From Microbacterium saperdae (GTDB taxonomy: Bacteria > Actinomycetota > Actinomycetes > Actinomycetales > Microbacteriaceae): a stretch of DNA of 64,000 nt. Made by a program: the position numbers and the translations under genes. The notes below the pieces were generated by a model. The model saw only the letters and a list, made by a program, of their open reading frames with translations, was not told the DNA's origin and made no database searches. The stretch is from assembly GCF_006716345.1 (NCBI RefSeq), contig NZ_VFOX01000001.1, forward strand, positions 2,976,001 through 3,040,000, given 5' to 3'. Below, piece after piece: positions 18,265 to 25,964 of this stretch (positions within the stretch are counted from its first letter, which is position 1; the number at the start of each line of letters is the position of its first letter).

Positions 18265-18585
18265 TTGGGTACCAGTAAGCGACTCGCGCCGCTCTACGAT
18301 CGCTACGCGCAGCACGGGGACATCCTCGCCGCCGCGAAGCACGGGCCGCTACAGTCGCTCACCGATCGCGAGCTGGACCGCGCCGAGCAGCCGATGACGA
18401 TGTACCCGCGCCCGAAGCGAGTGCGCGCGTGGGTGCGATTCGGCCCTGAATCGATCCGCGTCGAGGCCGCACTCGTCCGCTCCACTCCCCTCGCGGCCGG
18501 GATCGAGTTCAGCGCCGGCAACCAGACGTTCCGCTGCTGGGTGTGGGGGAACGCCGTCGTGCTTGTTGAGGATCCAGTTCGCTAA
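18265..18585 (+). CDS. Small phage protein of unknown function
   Basis: 106 aa from a TTG with GGGGAAAGGACG about 12 nt upstream, after a TAGAAT -10-like box. Soluble, basic: SKRLAPLYDRYAQHGDIL at the start and a compact beta-rich end (AWVRFGPESIRVEAALVRST, FRCWVWGNAVVLVEDPV). Not a recognised family. Convergent with the next small membrane gene. Confidence 0.6.
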   Translation: MGTSKRLAPLYDRYAQHGDILAAAKHGPLQSLTDRELDRAEQPMTMYPRPKRVRAWVRFGPESIRVEAALVRSTPLAAGIEFSAGNQTFRCWVWGNAVVLVEDPVR

Positions 18586-18596
18586 CGCGAGGCGAT

Positions 18597-18809
18597 TCAG
18601 CGTCGGTGATCCTCGCGGAGCCGGTACGGCTCCACGGTGTCCTGGTGGCGGTCCTTCCCCTCGTCTACCCAGCGCGTGTGTGCGCGCAGCCCATGGAATA
18701 CACCTAAGCGAATGACGAGGTAGCTCAGGAATAGGGCGACGAACGCTGCCAGCGCCCAGACAAGGATGCTGACGATCCAGGTGACTGCGACGGCCGATTC
18801 GAGTTCCAT
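18597..18809 (-). CDS. Small membrane protein (leaderless cassette)
   Basis: 70 aa with one long hydrophobic segment (VTWIVSILVWALAAFVALFL, SYLVIRLGV) and a charged C-terminal tail. TAGGTT sits 6 nt before the ATG and there is no ribosome site. Divergent from 18868-19161, with back-to-back leaderless promoters in 59 bp. Confidence 0.65.
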   Translation of the reverse strand: MELESAVAVTWIVSILVWALAAFVALFLSYLVIRLGVFHGLRAHTRWVDEGKDRHQDTVEPYRLREDHRR

Positions 18810-18867
18810 AGCTCGAACCTAGCGAACCAGGGACCTTCGAGTGCGTGGCGTCGATATGGTGGCTCGC

Positions 18868-19161
18868 ATGGCTGATCAATCACCCCATCAATCAACCGAC
18901 ATCTCGAGGCTGTGGCTTACGGTCACGATCGCGGTCGCGGGAGGGCTGGGGCTCTTGATCGTGCTTGCAACTCTCGGCAACTGGTTCCCCAACGTGTCCA
19001 CGGGCCTTGTCAGCGCATTTCTCGGACTCGTTGGGGCCGTGTTGCTAGCCTTCGCGGACGGCACGAAGAATGCCACCCGGCAGGATTACTTGAAGCTCTT
19101 CGGCCATTCAGCACTGATCGTCACAGCAGCTGGAGCCATCGGCGCCTTGCTCGTAACCTGA
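18868..19161 (+). CDS. Small polytopic membrane protein (leaderless cassette)
   Basis: 97 aa with three hydrophobic segments (LWLTVTIAVAGGLGLLIVLA; VSTGLVSAFLGLVGAVLLAF; ALIVTAAGAIGALLV). TATGGT lies 7 nt before the ATG. Unknown function. An in-frame upstream start is rejected because it would lie in the promoter. Confidence 0.65.
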   Translation: MADQSPHQSTDISRLWLTVTIAVAGGLGLLIVLATLGNWFPNVSTGLVSAFLGLVGAVLLAFADGTKNATRQDYLKLFGHSALIVTAAGAIGALLVT

Positions 19162-19214
19162 GAGCCAATCATGCGACGCATCGCTGACGATGAGTGAAGG
19201 TCTAGGCTCTCCGC

Positions 19215-19388
19215 ATGGATGAGCTTGAGGGGACGCAGCCCCATTGCCCTGATGATGACGTGGTCATGCGGGACATCCGCGGCGGGTGGAAGTGCCCGGA
19301 GTGCGGCCACGTGCAACAGGCTCGTGATGTCGAGATGCCCGCCGAGTTCGATGGACCTGATCTGAACACCTATCGGGAGTCTCGGTAA
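19215..19388 (+). CDS. Small zinc-ribbon protein
   Basis: 57 aa. GGWKCPECGHVQQ is a CxxC knuckle, with an earlier HC (QPHCPDDD) that could supply further ligands. TAGGCT is 6 nt before the ATG. The stop overlaps the start of the next gene (TAATG at 19386-19390), so the two are coupled. Confidence 0.65.
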   Translation: MDELEGTQPHCPDDDVVMRDIRGGWKCPECGHVQQARDVEMPAEFDGPDLNTYRESR

Positions 19389-20002
19389 TGGCGGTTCTCC
19401 CCGATTCCGTTCCTGCAGGATGCAGAGTCGCTTCATGGCGAGACTACTGGCCCTTGATGCTGATCACGCTGTCGGTCCAGGTGCTCCTCGTCTGGAAGTC
19501 GAAGCCTCTCAGATGGTCGACGATCGCGTCACTCTCGTTTCTCGCGTTCGCGCTCGGCATTCTCTCACTTCTGGATTGGCGTGCAGCGCTCTGGTTGGCA
19601 GCGTTCTTCGTCGCCGTATGCGCAGGCGGGGCAGGCGTTGTACTGGTGGGGCTGAATGTCTTCAGGCTGCTCGACCCGAACCGGCGGGTGCTGCTGTCCA
19701 ACGATGCGGAAGTCTGCGTTGATGCGGTGTTCCGCCGGCGGCGATCGCTCTCCCTCCGCAACCATGGGCGCACGTTCGGCGCGAAGTCAGCGCCGGCAAT
19801 GCGTCAGGCGGTCAAAGACTGGGTCCGACCGTTGATTGGGAGCGACTTCGTCATCGCTGCACAGAACGCTCGCGTCGCCAGGATGTACCAAGAGCAGTTC
19901 CCAGAGCTGCATATCGTCGGGCGCGACTGGATGGGGCATCCGAAGCTCGCTGTTCGACCCGGAATCACTCTTGTTGATGCCAACGAGACACCTGTGCCCT
20001 AG
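19388..20002 (+). CDS. Two-helix membrane protein with soluble C-terminal domain
   Basis: 204 aa. Hydrophobic segments at about 22-36, 44-61 and 64-85 (LWLAAFFVAVCAGGAGVVLV) precede a basic soluble domain (FRRRRSLSLRNHGRTFGAKS; PELHIVGRDWMGHPKLAVRP). Coupled to the zinc-ribbon gene. Not recognised. Confidence 0.6.
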   Translation: MAVLPDSVPAGCRVASWRDYWPLMLITLSVQVLLVWKSKPLRWSTIASLSFLAFALGILSLLDWRAALWLAAFFVAVCAGGAGVVLVGLNVFRLLDPNRRVLLSNDAEVCVDAVFRRRRSLSLRNHGRTFGAKSAPAMRQAVKDWVRPLIGSDFVIAAQNARVARMYQEQFPELHIVGRDWMGHPKLAVRPGITLVDANETPVP

Positions 20003-20280
20003 CTGCAGTTTCCCCGAGACCTTGTGAACAGGTGGGGTAGGCGAAGACCGCCGGAACGAGCGCACGTCACGCCGACGTATCGATCGTCACCACGGGCAGA
20101 GGGAACCCCGGCCTCGGCAGCACTGTCCCCGTCGCCGGCGGGTTCATCGCCACTGTGACCGACGAGGTCATCGACACCGACCTCGGCGTAGCCCAGGTGT
20201 ACGAGGTACGACCCGCGGGTGACAGCGCCCACGACACAGGCTCCTAGGCTCGGCGCGGGCCCGGTGTTAACCTGTTCGCG

Positions 20281-20358
20281 AGCGGTGAACCGTCTTTCAG
20301 CGGGGAGTGGGTGGAGACACCAGAGTCGGCCACGCGGGTTCGAGCCCCGTCACCGCTA
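20281..20358 (+). ncRNA. tRNA-like RNA with its own promoter
   Basis: Seven-bp acceptor stem AGCGGTG/CACCGCT plus A, and a proper T-arm GCGGG-TTCGAGC-CCCGT (20334-20350), 78 nt overall. The D-loop lacks GG, only three bp of an anticodon stem form and U33 is missing, so it is not a canonical tRNA. TGTTAACCT (20265-20273), an extended -10, ends 7 nt before the 5' end. The rest of the gap 20003-20355 shows no supported gene. Confidence 0.4.
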
Positions 20359-21252
20359 CGAGTAGGAACCGGATACGACGTCGCTAACCGTCCCGTCGAT
20401 GCCCACGGTCCTTTCAGCGTTGACGATCAGCATCTTGTCGGCAAAGGGGGTCCGGAGTAGCTCCGCCTTCCCGAGCCCGGACCCGAGCGAGACAGCGAAG
20501 TGCTGCCACGCTGCGGATTCGTTACTCATCATCACCACGGACCGGAGCGAGGCCACGGGGTGCTCGTACTTCCTTCGCCGCGGCGGCTGCTCACCGATCT
20601 GCGGCAATAGCTCAGCCAGGGCATTGAGGGCGACGCTTGCGGACAGCCACAGCGCATGCTCAGCCAGGCTGCGACCATGCCCTGACAGCAGACGGATCTG
20701 CGAGAGCTCTTCCGGGTGCCCCACCCCGAGATGCGCTCCGTAGGCGTTCCCGAAAGACGAGACGAGCTTCTCCCACGTCACCTCGCGGTGTCTCTGAGTG
20801 GGGAGCTTGATTGATACGAAGGGCGTCGTCAGCCATCGAAATACGTCAATCTCTCCCGGACCGCGCCATGATTGGGGCATCTGGTCGGCGGTGCCATCTC
20901 TGAGCACCCCGAATCCCGGGTCTATCGTGCCGATCCACCCCGTGCGCGTCATGATGCCATCCGGATCAGCGGGGAAGCCTCCGAAGGAGAAGCGCACCTC
21001 CGCCTCGCGCGGAATCTGATAGTCGACATGGATCTTGGGTGGAGCGAGACGCTCCTGAGAGCATAAGCGGGCGAGCGCTTTGTCGCCGCGGCCGTTTGAT
21101 AGGAGTGTGCGCGTGACGGCGGCGACGTCGAAGACTGCGTCACCGTCGCCTTCGTCCCACGTGCGAAGGTGCTTATCCAGGCGCCGACTTAGGCTGGACA
21201 CACCAGCTCGCAACTCATCCCGCGACAGCTGCCCCTCGCCGCCCCCGTTCAC
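20356..21252 (-). CDS. Hypothetical accessory protein, 298 aa
   Basis: Start GTG at 21252 overlaps the stop of an 8-codon leader frame (GTGA). Soluble; N-terminal helical region (LSRRLDKHLRTWDEGDGDAV), a beta-rich centre (EVRFSFGGFPADPDGIM; WIGTIDPGFGVLRDG) and a helical end. No family recognised. The stop codon coincides with the 3' end of the tRNA-like element on the other strand. Confidence 0.55.
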   Translation of the reverse strand: MNGGGEGQLSRDELRAGVSSLSRRLDKHLRTWDEGDGDAVFDVAAVTRTLLSNGRGDKALARLCSQERLAPPKIHVDYQIPREAEVRFSFGGFPADPDGIMTRTGWIGTIDPGFGVLRDGTADQMPQSWRGPGEIDVFRWLTTPFVSIKLPTQRHREVTWEKLVSSFGNAYGAHLGVGHPEELSQIRLLSGHGRSLAEHALWLSASVALNALAELLPQIGEQPPRRRKYEHPVASLRSVVMMSNESAAWQHFAVSLGSGLGKAELLRTPFADKMLIVNAERTVGIDGTVSDVVSGSYS

Positions 21253-21275
21253 GGCTCCTTCGTTTCGTCGTCCAC
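21249..21275 (-). CDS. Leader peptide (8 codons) coupled to the 298-aa gene
   Basis: GTG GAC GAC GAA ... TGA, with TAGGGT 6 nt upstream of its GTG. Its stop overlaps the GTG of the main gene. It resembles a leaderless initiation point that delivers ribosomes to the downstream start. Too short to be certain. Confidence 0.35.
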   Translation of the reverse strand: MDDETKEP

Positions 21276-21313
21276 AGTGAGACCCTAGCGATATCGCAAC
21301 TCCCCCGCAGGGG

Positions 21314-21349
21314 AGACCTCCACCCAGCCCGAAGGCTGAGTGGAGGTCT
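21314..21349. terminator. Long hairpin downstream of the HEPN-like gene
   Basis: AGACCTCCA / TGGAGGTCT outer stem with an inner CAGCC-CGAA-GGCTG stem; no long T run. It separates the cassette ending at 21511 from the next leftward promoter. Nothing confidently coding between 21350 and 21510. Confidence 0.45.
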
Positions 21350-21510
21350 CTGTGTCGCAGCGGGCGGATGGTGATGTCGCGCCAGTCGAGATTGTTACCG
21401 GCGGCAGGGCATCGAGTCCGGTGCCGAGGACCAGACATGCCGGCGCTGGGAATGGGGCAACGTCGTCTTGCTCGACGATTGAGAGTGACCTGATCCGATG
21501 CTGTGCTGGA

Positions 21511-22068
21511 TCACTCAGAACGACCTTCGCCGAGTACCCAGATGCCGGGGCCCGGCCGGAAGGCCAGAGCTGTTTCAAGAATCGCTCGGATCTCTCGTTC
21601 GATGTGCCTAAGCGGGAACTCTTCGCCCCAGAAGTAGAGAACGTCAGCCTCTGGGTCATACATCCTGAACATCTCGATCGGTTCGAGCCCCCGCACTGTG
21701 TGAGGGGCGAACGCCATCTGGTCCAGGAAATTGTGGTTTGTCGACTTCCCCCACCACTCATCTATCGCCTCGTCGAAGTGCTCGAACTTGTTCCTCAGAG
21801 TGACGTCTTCGAGGGCCGAGCCGTCCGCAACTCCAAGTGCTTCGCGGAGCGCGGCACGCTCTGCGGCCCGCTTCCCCTTCGCGCGCCCAGATCCCCAGAA
21901 CGCCTTCGCGATGTTGCCACTACCGGTCAAGAACAGCTGCGCGCCGAGCCACAGTTCAGCTCCGTTCGCGCGTGCAGCAGGTGTGTGCATGATCGCGCGG
22001 CCGTGCAGTGCGACGTGGGCTTGCGTGATGATCTGTTGCGCGAAGACGTTGATGAGCGATATGTCCAT
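21511..22068 (-). CDS. HEPN-motif-like accessory protein
   Basis: 185 aa, mostly helical. LRNKFEHFDEAIDEWW (about residues 99-114) contains R-N-K-F-E-H, an Rx4H motif as in HEPN ribonucleases, followed by a helical tail. HEPN membership is inferred from this motif and length only. TACGCT is 6 nt before the ATG, no ribosome site. A lysogen-expressed defence or toxin role is possible but unproven. Confidence 0.6.
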   Translation of the reverse strand: MDISLINVFAQQIITQAHVALHGRAIMHTPAARANGAELWLGAQLFLTGSGNIAKAFWGSGRAKGKRAAERAALREALGVADGSALEDVTLRNKFEHFDEAIDEWWGKSTNHNFLDQMAFAPHTVRGLEPIEMFRMYDPEADVLYFWGEEFPLRHIEREIRAILETALAFRPGPGIWVLGEGRSE

Positions 22069-22092
22069 GCCGCGAGCGTAGCGAGAACATCG

Positions 22093-22140
22093 AAAAGACC
22101 CCACCCAGCGTCTCCCTGAGGAGACTGGGTGGGGTCTTTC
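22093..22140. terminator. Bidirectional terminator
   Basis: AAAGACCCCACCCAG / CTGGGTGGGGTCTTT, a 15-bp perfect stem. It closes the cassette at 22143-22907 and isolates it from the next leftward promoter. Confidence 0.8.
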
Positions 22141-22142
22141 AA

Positions 22143-22907
22143 TTACTCAGTTGCTGGTTCGGGCTCGCCGTCCAAAGGGACGCGGGCGAATATCTCGGGC
22201 GCGCGCTCTCGGACGGTCTCAATCACCTCGTAGCTGAACTGGCGAATGAGCGCCGGGATTGGTGATTGACGGACAAGATCGATTCCCAGCTCGCTATCGA
22301 GCGCGGGCACCGGTGTGTCGGTTTCAACCAGGTTCGCGTGGACGCCGAACTGCATGTTGCCGTCAGAGTCGAGCGACGCGAGGTGTCCCAGAGATGCGCC
22401 GTTCTTGAGGTTGTCCAGACGAGCGGGAAGCCGGCGATCGACGTGTGCACCGCCGTCTTTGTTGGCGACCGCGAGCACGATCTCCTCGCGGGTGAATTCA
22501 TTCTTGTAGAGGTCGCGCACGATGGGGCGTTGCCACCAGCCCGGGAAGCGTCGCAATCTGCGGCCTGGCCCGGACGGAACAGATCCGAGGTCTGGCTGAT
22601 AGTTGACGATCAGCGGCTGCCCTTCGGCGGGTTGCTCGATGCTCATCGCAACCGGACCCGGCGTCGCCGCGAGGTTGCGGGGATTGATGTCGCTCGCTGC
22701 GTCTAGCCACCCCCACCGCGTACGCACGTCGAGCTGCTCGAGAAGCGCGTGCGAGTTTTTCGTGTGATGCACCAGCAGACGAATATGGACGGCTAGCTGC
22801 TTGGCCCACTGCACTCGACCTGCATCGAAGCGCTCGTTTGCGGCCTGCATGAACTCGAGCGTGTCGACGAGATGCTGCTCAAGCTCCTCACGTGTCTGAT
22901 CCCCCAT
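22143..22907 (-). CDS. Hypothetical helical protein (leaderless cassette)
   Basis: 254 aa. N-terminal helical domain with AKQLAVHIRLLVHHTKNSHA (an R-x4-H-like HH motif) and a second region REEIVLAVANKDGGAHVDRR that looks conserved-protein-like. TAGATT lies 6 nt before the ATG at 22907. Soluble. Family not recognised. Own terminator downstream; first cassette beyond the tail genes. Confidence 0.65.
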   Translation of the reverse strand: MGDQTREELEQHLVDTLEFMQAANERFDAGRVQWAKQLAVHIRLLVHHTKNSHALLEQLDVRTRWGWLDAASDINPRNLAATPGPVAMSIEQPAEGQPLIVNYQPDLGSVPSGPGRRLRRFPGWWQRPIVRDLYKNEFTREEIVLAVANKDGGAHVDRRLPARLDNLKNGASLGHLASLDSDGNMQFGVHANLVETDTPVPALDSELGIDLVRQSPIPALIRQFSYEVIETVRERAPEIFARVPLDGEPEPATE

Positions 22908-22938
22908 GCGCATAATCTAGCGCCACGCACGTTTCCGG

Positions 22939-23217
22939 TCAGACGAGCGACGAGACCAGAATCTCGAGTTGACGCAATTTCTCGGCACCGAACTCCGCAC
23001 CCGCCGACGTCTCCCACCATCCCTCGCCGCTGGCATCGTCGCTGTCGATACCCCGAACGATCTGACGAAGCATTTCGAGCGGGGACTGGGCGTCGACAAC
23101 TGCTTCTGAGGCGATCGACGCCCAGTCGACTCGAAGGAAGGCGACGTCGCGGTCAGGGCGAATCGACACGACTCTGGCGTTTCCGGCGACGCCAGTTTCG
23201 GGCTCATACGCGATCAC
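22939..23217 (-). CDS. Phage hypothetical protein, last gene of the tail operon
   Basis: 92 aa from a GTG overlapping the 36-aa gene's stop (GTGA). IAYEPETGVAGNARVVSIRP and AFLRVDWASIASEAVVDA show a mixed alpha/beta protein with an acidic C-terminal helix. No recognised family. Closes the leftward late operon. Confidence 0.6.
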   Translation of the reverse strand: MIAYEPETGVAGNARVVSIRPDRDVAFLRVDWASIASEAVVDAQSPLEMLRQIVRGIDSDDASGEGWWETSAGAEFGAEKLRQLEILVSSLV

Positions 23218-23324
23218 AGCGCCTCCCCCACTGAGCTGGTCTCCCACGACATCACCCAAAAGAACAACCGTCTCCCCGTCCCGTCGATCACATTCAGGTC
23301 TATGACCACGCGGGGCGCGATCAT
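23214..23324 (-). CDS. Very small phage protein
   Basis: 36 aa, MIAPRVVIDLNVIDGTGRRL and a Trp-containing end. ATG shares bases with the preceding stop (TAATG) after GGCGGGGAG, and its stop overlaps the next GTG. The tight coupling on both sides supports translation. Confidence 0.5.
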   Translation of the reverse strand: MIAPRVVIDLNVIDGTGRRLFFWVMSWETSSVGEAL

Positions 23325-23632
23325 TACTCCCCGCCTGCTGTATCGGCTTGGGATTGTGGAGGCCTCGAGTATGTGAGCGGCTCAACAAACGTCCGGTTCG
23401 CTCGGGTGGAGAGCGTGCCCTCTTCGTCGGGTTCGATGTCGCCGAGTTCCGGGTACGAACCTTGGAGGGTGCCGGTCACGACGATGATGTCGCGGTGGCC
23501 GACCTGCACGTCATCGGGGTCGGCGGCACGGTCGTCGATGTACTCGTCGCCGTCGCTGTTCCGCCACACCGGCTCCGGGATGGTGACGACGTCGCGGTCG
23601 ATCCAGTGTTCTTCGCTGGGCAGGGTGATCAT
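23324..23632 (-). CDS. Phage hypothetical protein next to tail genes
   Basis: 102 aa, strongly acidic, MITLPSEEHWIDRDVVTIPE at the start and DIIVVTGTLQGSYPELGDIE in the middle. No membrane segment. Position after the tail-tip protein suggests a minor virion or assembly protein; unrecognised. Confidence 0.65.
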   Translation of the reverse strand: MITLPSEEHWIDRDVVTIPEPVWRNSDGDEYIDDRAADPDDVQVGHRDIIVVTGTLQGSYPELGDIEPDEEGTLSTRANRTFVEPLTYSRPPQSQADTAGGE

Positions 23633-23642
23633 GTTGTTCCTT

Positions 23643-25103
23643 TCATCGTGCGCCATAGACCTCGCTGTACGTAGCGAAGGTGTACCCCTGTGCGATGCCG
23701 TGTTCGATGATCGAACGCAGCTGGTTCGTTCCCCAGCCGATCGGGTCGCCGGCGGGCGCGTCGCCCTCCACCCAGTGATGGAAGACGATGTGGGCCGCGC
23801 CGCCGCTGTTGACGACCTGGTCCATGTAGGCGGTGACGTTCGCGACGGTGTGCGTGTTCTGCACCGACATTGACGCGATCGCGTACGGGCGCACACCCGG
23901 CACTGTCACCGGGGTCGTGTACACCGTCCGACCGCCCCGGAAGTACTTCGCCGCGATCGCGCGCACGGTGTCGTTGAACCCACCCTGCGGGTAGATGACG
24001 AAGTCGCCCTGAAACCCGTAGCGGCGGCACCAAGCGCGCAGCAATGCGAGTTCCTCGTCGAGCTGTTCTGGGGTGAGCGCGAGGAAGTTCTGGGTCGTGA
24101 GGTAGTAGGCGTGAGCCTGCACATCCCATCCATCGTTCCGCTGCCAGGCCTTCAGCTGTGCGTAGGTGAGTCGGTTTGGGCGGTCCATGTTCTCGGCGAT
24201 CATGTTGATCGTCCCGCGGGCCCCGTACTCGCTCATCACCCTGTGCATGAGCGCGTTCGTGCCATCGCCGTCATCGGATTCGAGGATGACGACTTTCTGC
24301 ATCGCGGTCGGCAGCGCTTCGGTCGCGCTGACGAGCTCGACGCTGTTGACACGGAAGTTGATCACCGCGGAGGTGCGGATACTGATCCCGATGCGCTTCA
24401 TCGACGTGCGATCCGGCGAACCGATCTGATCGAACGCCTGCCCATATCCGAACAGGAAGTCCCACCACTTACCGCCATCGACAGCACGCACCGACAGCGG
24501 CCCGAACGTCGTGGTGTTGCTGTTACCTGTCGCCCCGGAGTCCATCGTGACGGAGAAGTTCGACACCTTGGTGGGGTCTTCGATGTACGCGCGAACCAAC
24601 ACCGACTTGCCGATAATGTTCACCGGCGTGAGGAACTCCATGCGCGTCACGTGAGTCTCTGCCGCCGAGGCAGTCGACGTGAACCCCCAGGACTGGGAGC
24701 CGTGCGCGACGATGTCCGTGAAAGGCAACCATCCGCCCGCATTGTTCGCCCACGTGTGCCCGGGCTGGAAACGGGACAGGATGCGGCCGCGAGGCAACTT
24801 CGGCGGGATGGTGCCCACCGTGCTGACTGCCGTCTCGAGAGCTTGAGCGACCGCGAGGCCCGTGCTGGTATCCCGAGCCGCCCACGTACCCACCAATTCC
24901 CCGACAGCGGCATCTGTTGCGACGCCATCCAACCCGGGCACCCCACGCGGTCCAGAAGGGATACCCAGAGCGAACCTACGGGCCTGATCCGGGCCGGTCA
25001 TCGCGGCAGTCGCGGGCGACCCTGGGGATAGCGTTGTCGCGCTCAGCTCGATGATGCGCGCGGCGGGCCCGCGGAGGTTCGTGATCGTCTTCTCATCAGC
25101 CAT
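23643..25103 (-). CDS. Minor tail protein with polysaccharide-deacetylase-like domain
   Basis: 486 aa. Residues 1-100 are tail-protein-like with a short Gly/Pro stretch (GIPSGPRGVPGLDG); about 100-265 a beta-rich carbohydrate-binding-like region; about 270-486 a NodB-like fold: VVILESDDGDG (D277/D278), QAHAYYLTT (H331), VIYPQGGFND and IVFHHWVEGD. Motif 2 has one His where active deacetylases have two, so catalysis is uncertain. Likely binds or trims host wall polysaccharide during adsorption. Confidence 0.8.
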   Translation of the reverse strand: MADEKTITNLRGPAARIIELSATTLSPGSPATAAMTGPDQARRFALGIPSGPRGVPGLDGVATDAAVGELVGTWAARDTSTGLAVAQALETAVSTVGTIPPKLPRGRILSRFQPGHTWANNAGGWLPFTDIVAHGSQSWGFTSTASAAETHVTRMEFLTPVNIIGKSVLVRAYIEDPTKVSNFSVTMDSGATGNSNTTTFGPLSVRAVDGGKWWDFLFGYGQAFDQIGSPDRTSMKRIGISIRTSAVINFRVNSVELVSATEALPTAMQKVVILESDDGDGTNALMHRVMSEYGARGTINMIAENMDRPNRLTYAQLKAWQRNDGWDVQAHAYYLTTQNFLALTPEQLDEELALLRAWCRRYGFQGDFVIYPQGGFNDTVRAIAAKYFRGGRTVYTTPVTVPGVRPYAIASMSVQNTHTVANVTAYMDQVVNSGGAAHIVFHHWVEGDAPAGDPIGWGTNQLRSIIEHGIAQGYTFATYSEVYGAR

Positions 25104-25104
25104 G

Positions 25105-25581
25105 TCAGCTCACAATCCGTAAGTCCCCGATGTCGGGGTCGTCGAGGGGCATCTCTTCACCCTCAGCGGGCGAGTACAGCCACCAGCCCCGGTATCCGGG
25201 CGGGTAGGTTAGGCCCACCAGCACCGAGAAGATGGACAGGTCAGGTCCGCCGAGTTCCCCGATCGGACCGCCGTCCGGGAACGGGTTGAAGGTCCAATCC
25301 CATTCGGCGTATCCCCACGCCCACATCTCCGTGTTGGACTCGAGCGGGTTGATCAGCCATCGCAGGACCGGCCGGTATCGGATCCACGGTTCGGCGATGA
25401 GCTGCACCGTGAACGCGCCGGTGGTGAGGTTCATCGTTGCTTTCGCTTCGACTCCGGCGAGAAGTGCGTCACCGGTGACCTCGTTCGCGAGCGGGCGGAA
25501 CCACAACTCGGGGCGGTTCGCTGCGGGGATCGGGGAACCGGTGTGGTCCCACGCGTTCCCCGTCACGGTGACGGCAGCCAT
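25105..25581 (-). CDS. Minor tail or virion protein
   Basis: 158 aa from ATG 25581, which shares bases with the preceding holin-like stop (TGATG) after AAGGAGG. Beta-rich: TVTGNAWDHTGSPIPAANRP and GAFTVQLIAEPWIRYRPVLR, like phage proteins that begin with a carbohydrate-binding or collar-type beta sandwich. Precedes the deacetylase-like tail protein, so a receptor-binding partner is plausible. Confidence 0.65.
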   Translation of the reverse strand: MAAVTVTGNAWDHTGSPIPAANRPELWFRPLANEVTGDALLAGVEAKATMNLTTGAFTVQLIAEPWIRYRPVLRWLINPLESNTEMWAWGYAEWDWTFNPFPDGGPIGELGGPDLSIFSVLVGLTYPPGYRGWWLYSPAEGEEMPLDDPDIGDLRIVS

Positions 25582-25964
25582 CACTCCTCCTTGGTGTCAG
25601 GGTGCGGGGCGGTCGACCCCGCGTCTACGAACGCACGCCACTCGCGGCGCGTGAGGCCCTGCGTGCTGCCGTCTGCGAAGTTGTAGACGATCGCTGTTCG
25701 AGGGGCGGAGCCGGCGCCGAACTTGCGCAGCCATGCGTCGACCGCGGGGATCGCCATGACGCGCGAGAGGGCGGCGCTGATCGCCGTGAGACCGACGATC
25801 GCGCCAGAGAGCCAGGCAACCACCGGGCCCGGGAGGACGTCCTGCACCGCGGTGAGGATCTGCGGGGCGAGGGCTGCCGTGGTCGCGAGGATCGTCACCG
25901 ACGCGAGGATGACTGCGATGGCCGTGCGGATGGCGCGCTGAAGCGGGAACCAGATCTTGTTCAT
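25581..25964 (-). CDS. Putative holin
   Basis: 127 aa. Two transmembrane helices (about 13-35, IRTAIAVILASVTILATTAA; about 45-66, VAWLSGAIVGLTAISAALSR) and a charged cytoplasmic tail, the common class II holin layout in actinophages. Near the M15 endolysin with overlapping ATGA junctions. Confidence 0.7.
   Translation of the reverse strand: MNKIWFPLQRAIRTAIAVILASVTILATTAALAPQILTAVQDVLPGPVVAWLSGAIVGLTAISAALSRVMAIPAVDAWLRKFGAGSAPRTAIVYNFADGSTQGLTRREWRAFVDAGSTAPHPDTKEE

Noticed and set aside
20281..20358. Annotation as a normal tRNA gene
   Set aside because: No GG in the D-loop, no 5-bp anticodon stem and no U33, so no anticodon can be assigned.
21285..21761. 158-codon frame overlapping the HEPN-like gene
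   Set aside because: Overlaps the better frame for 250 bp, and has no start signal; its downstream part may only reflect high GC.
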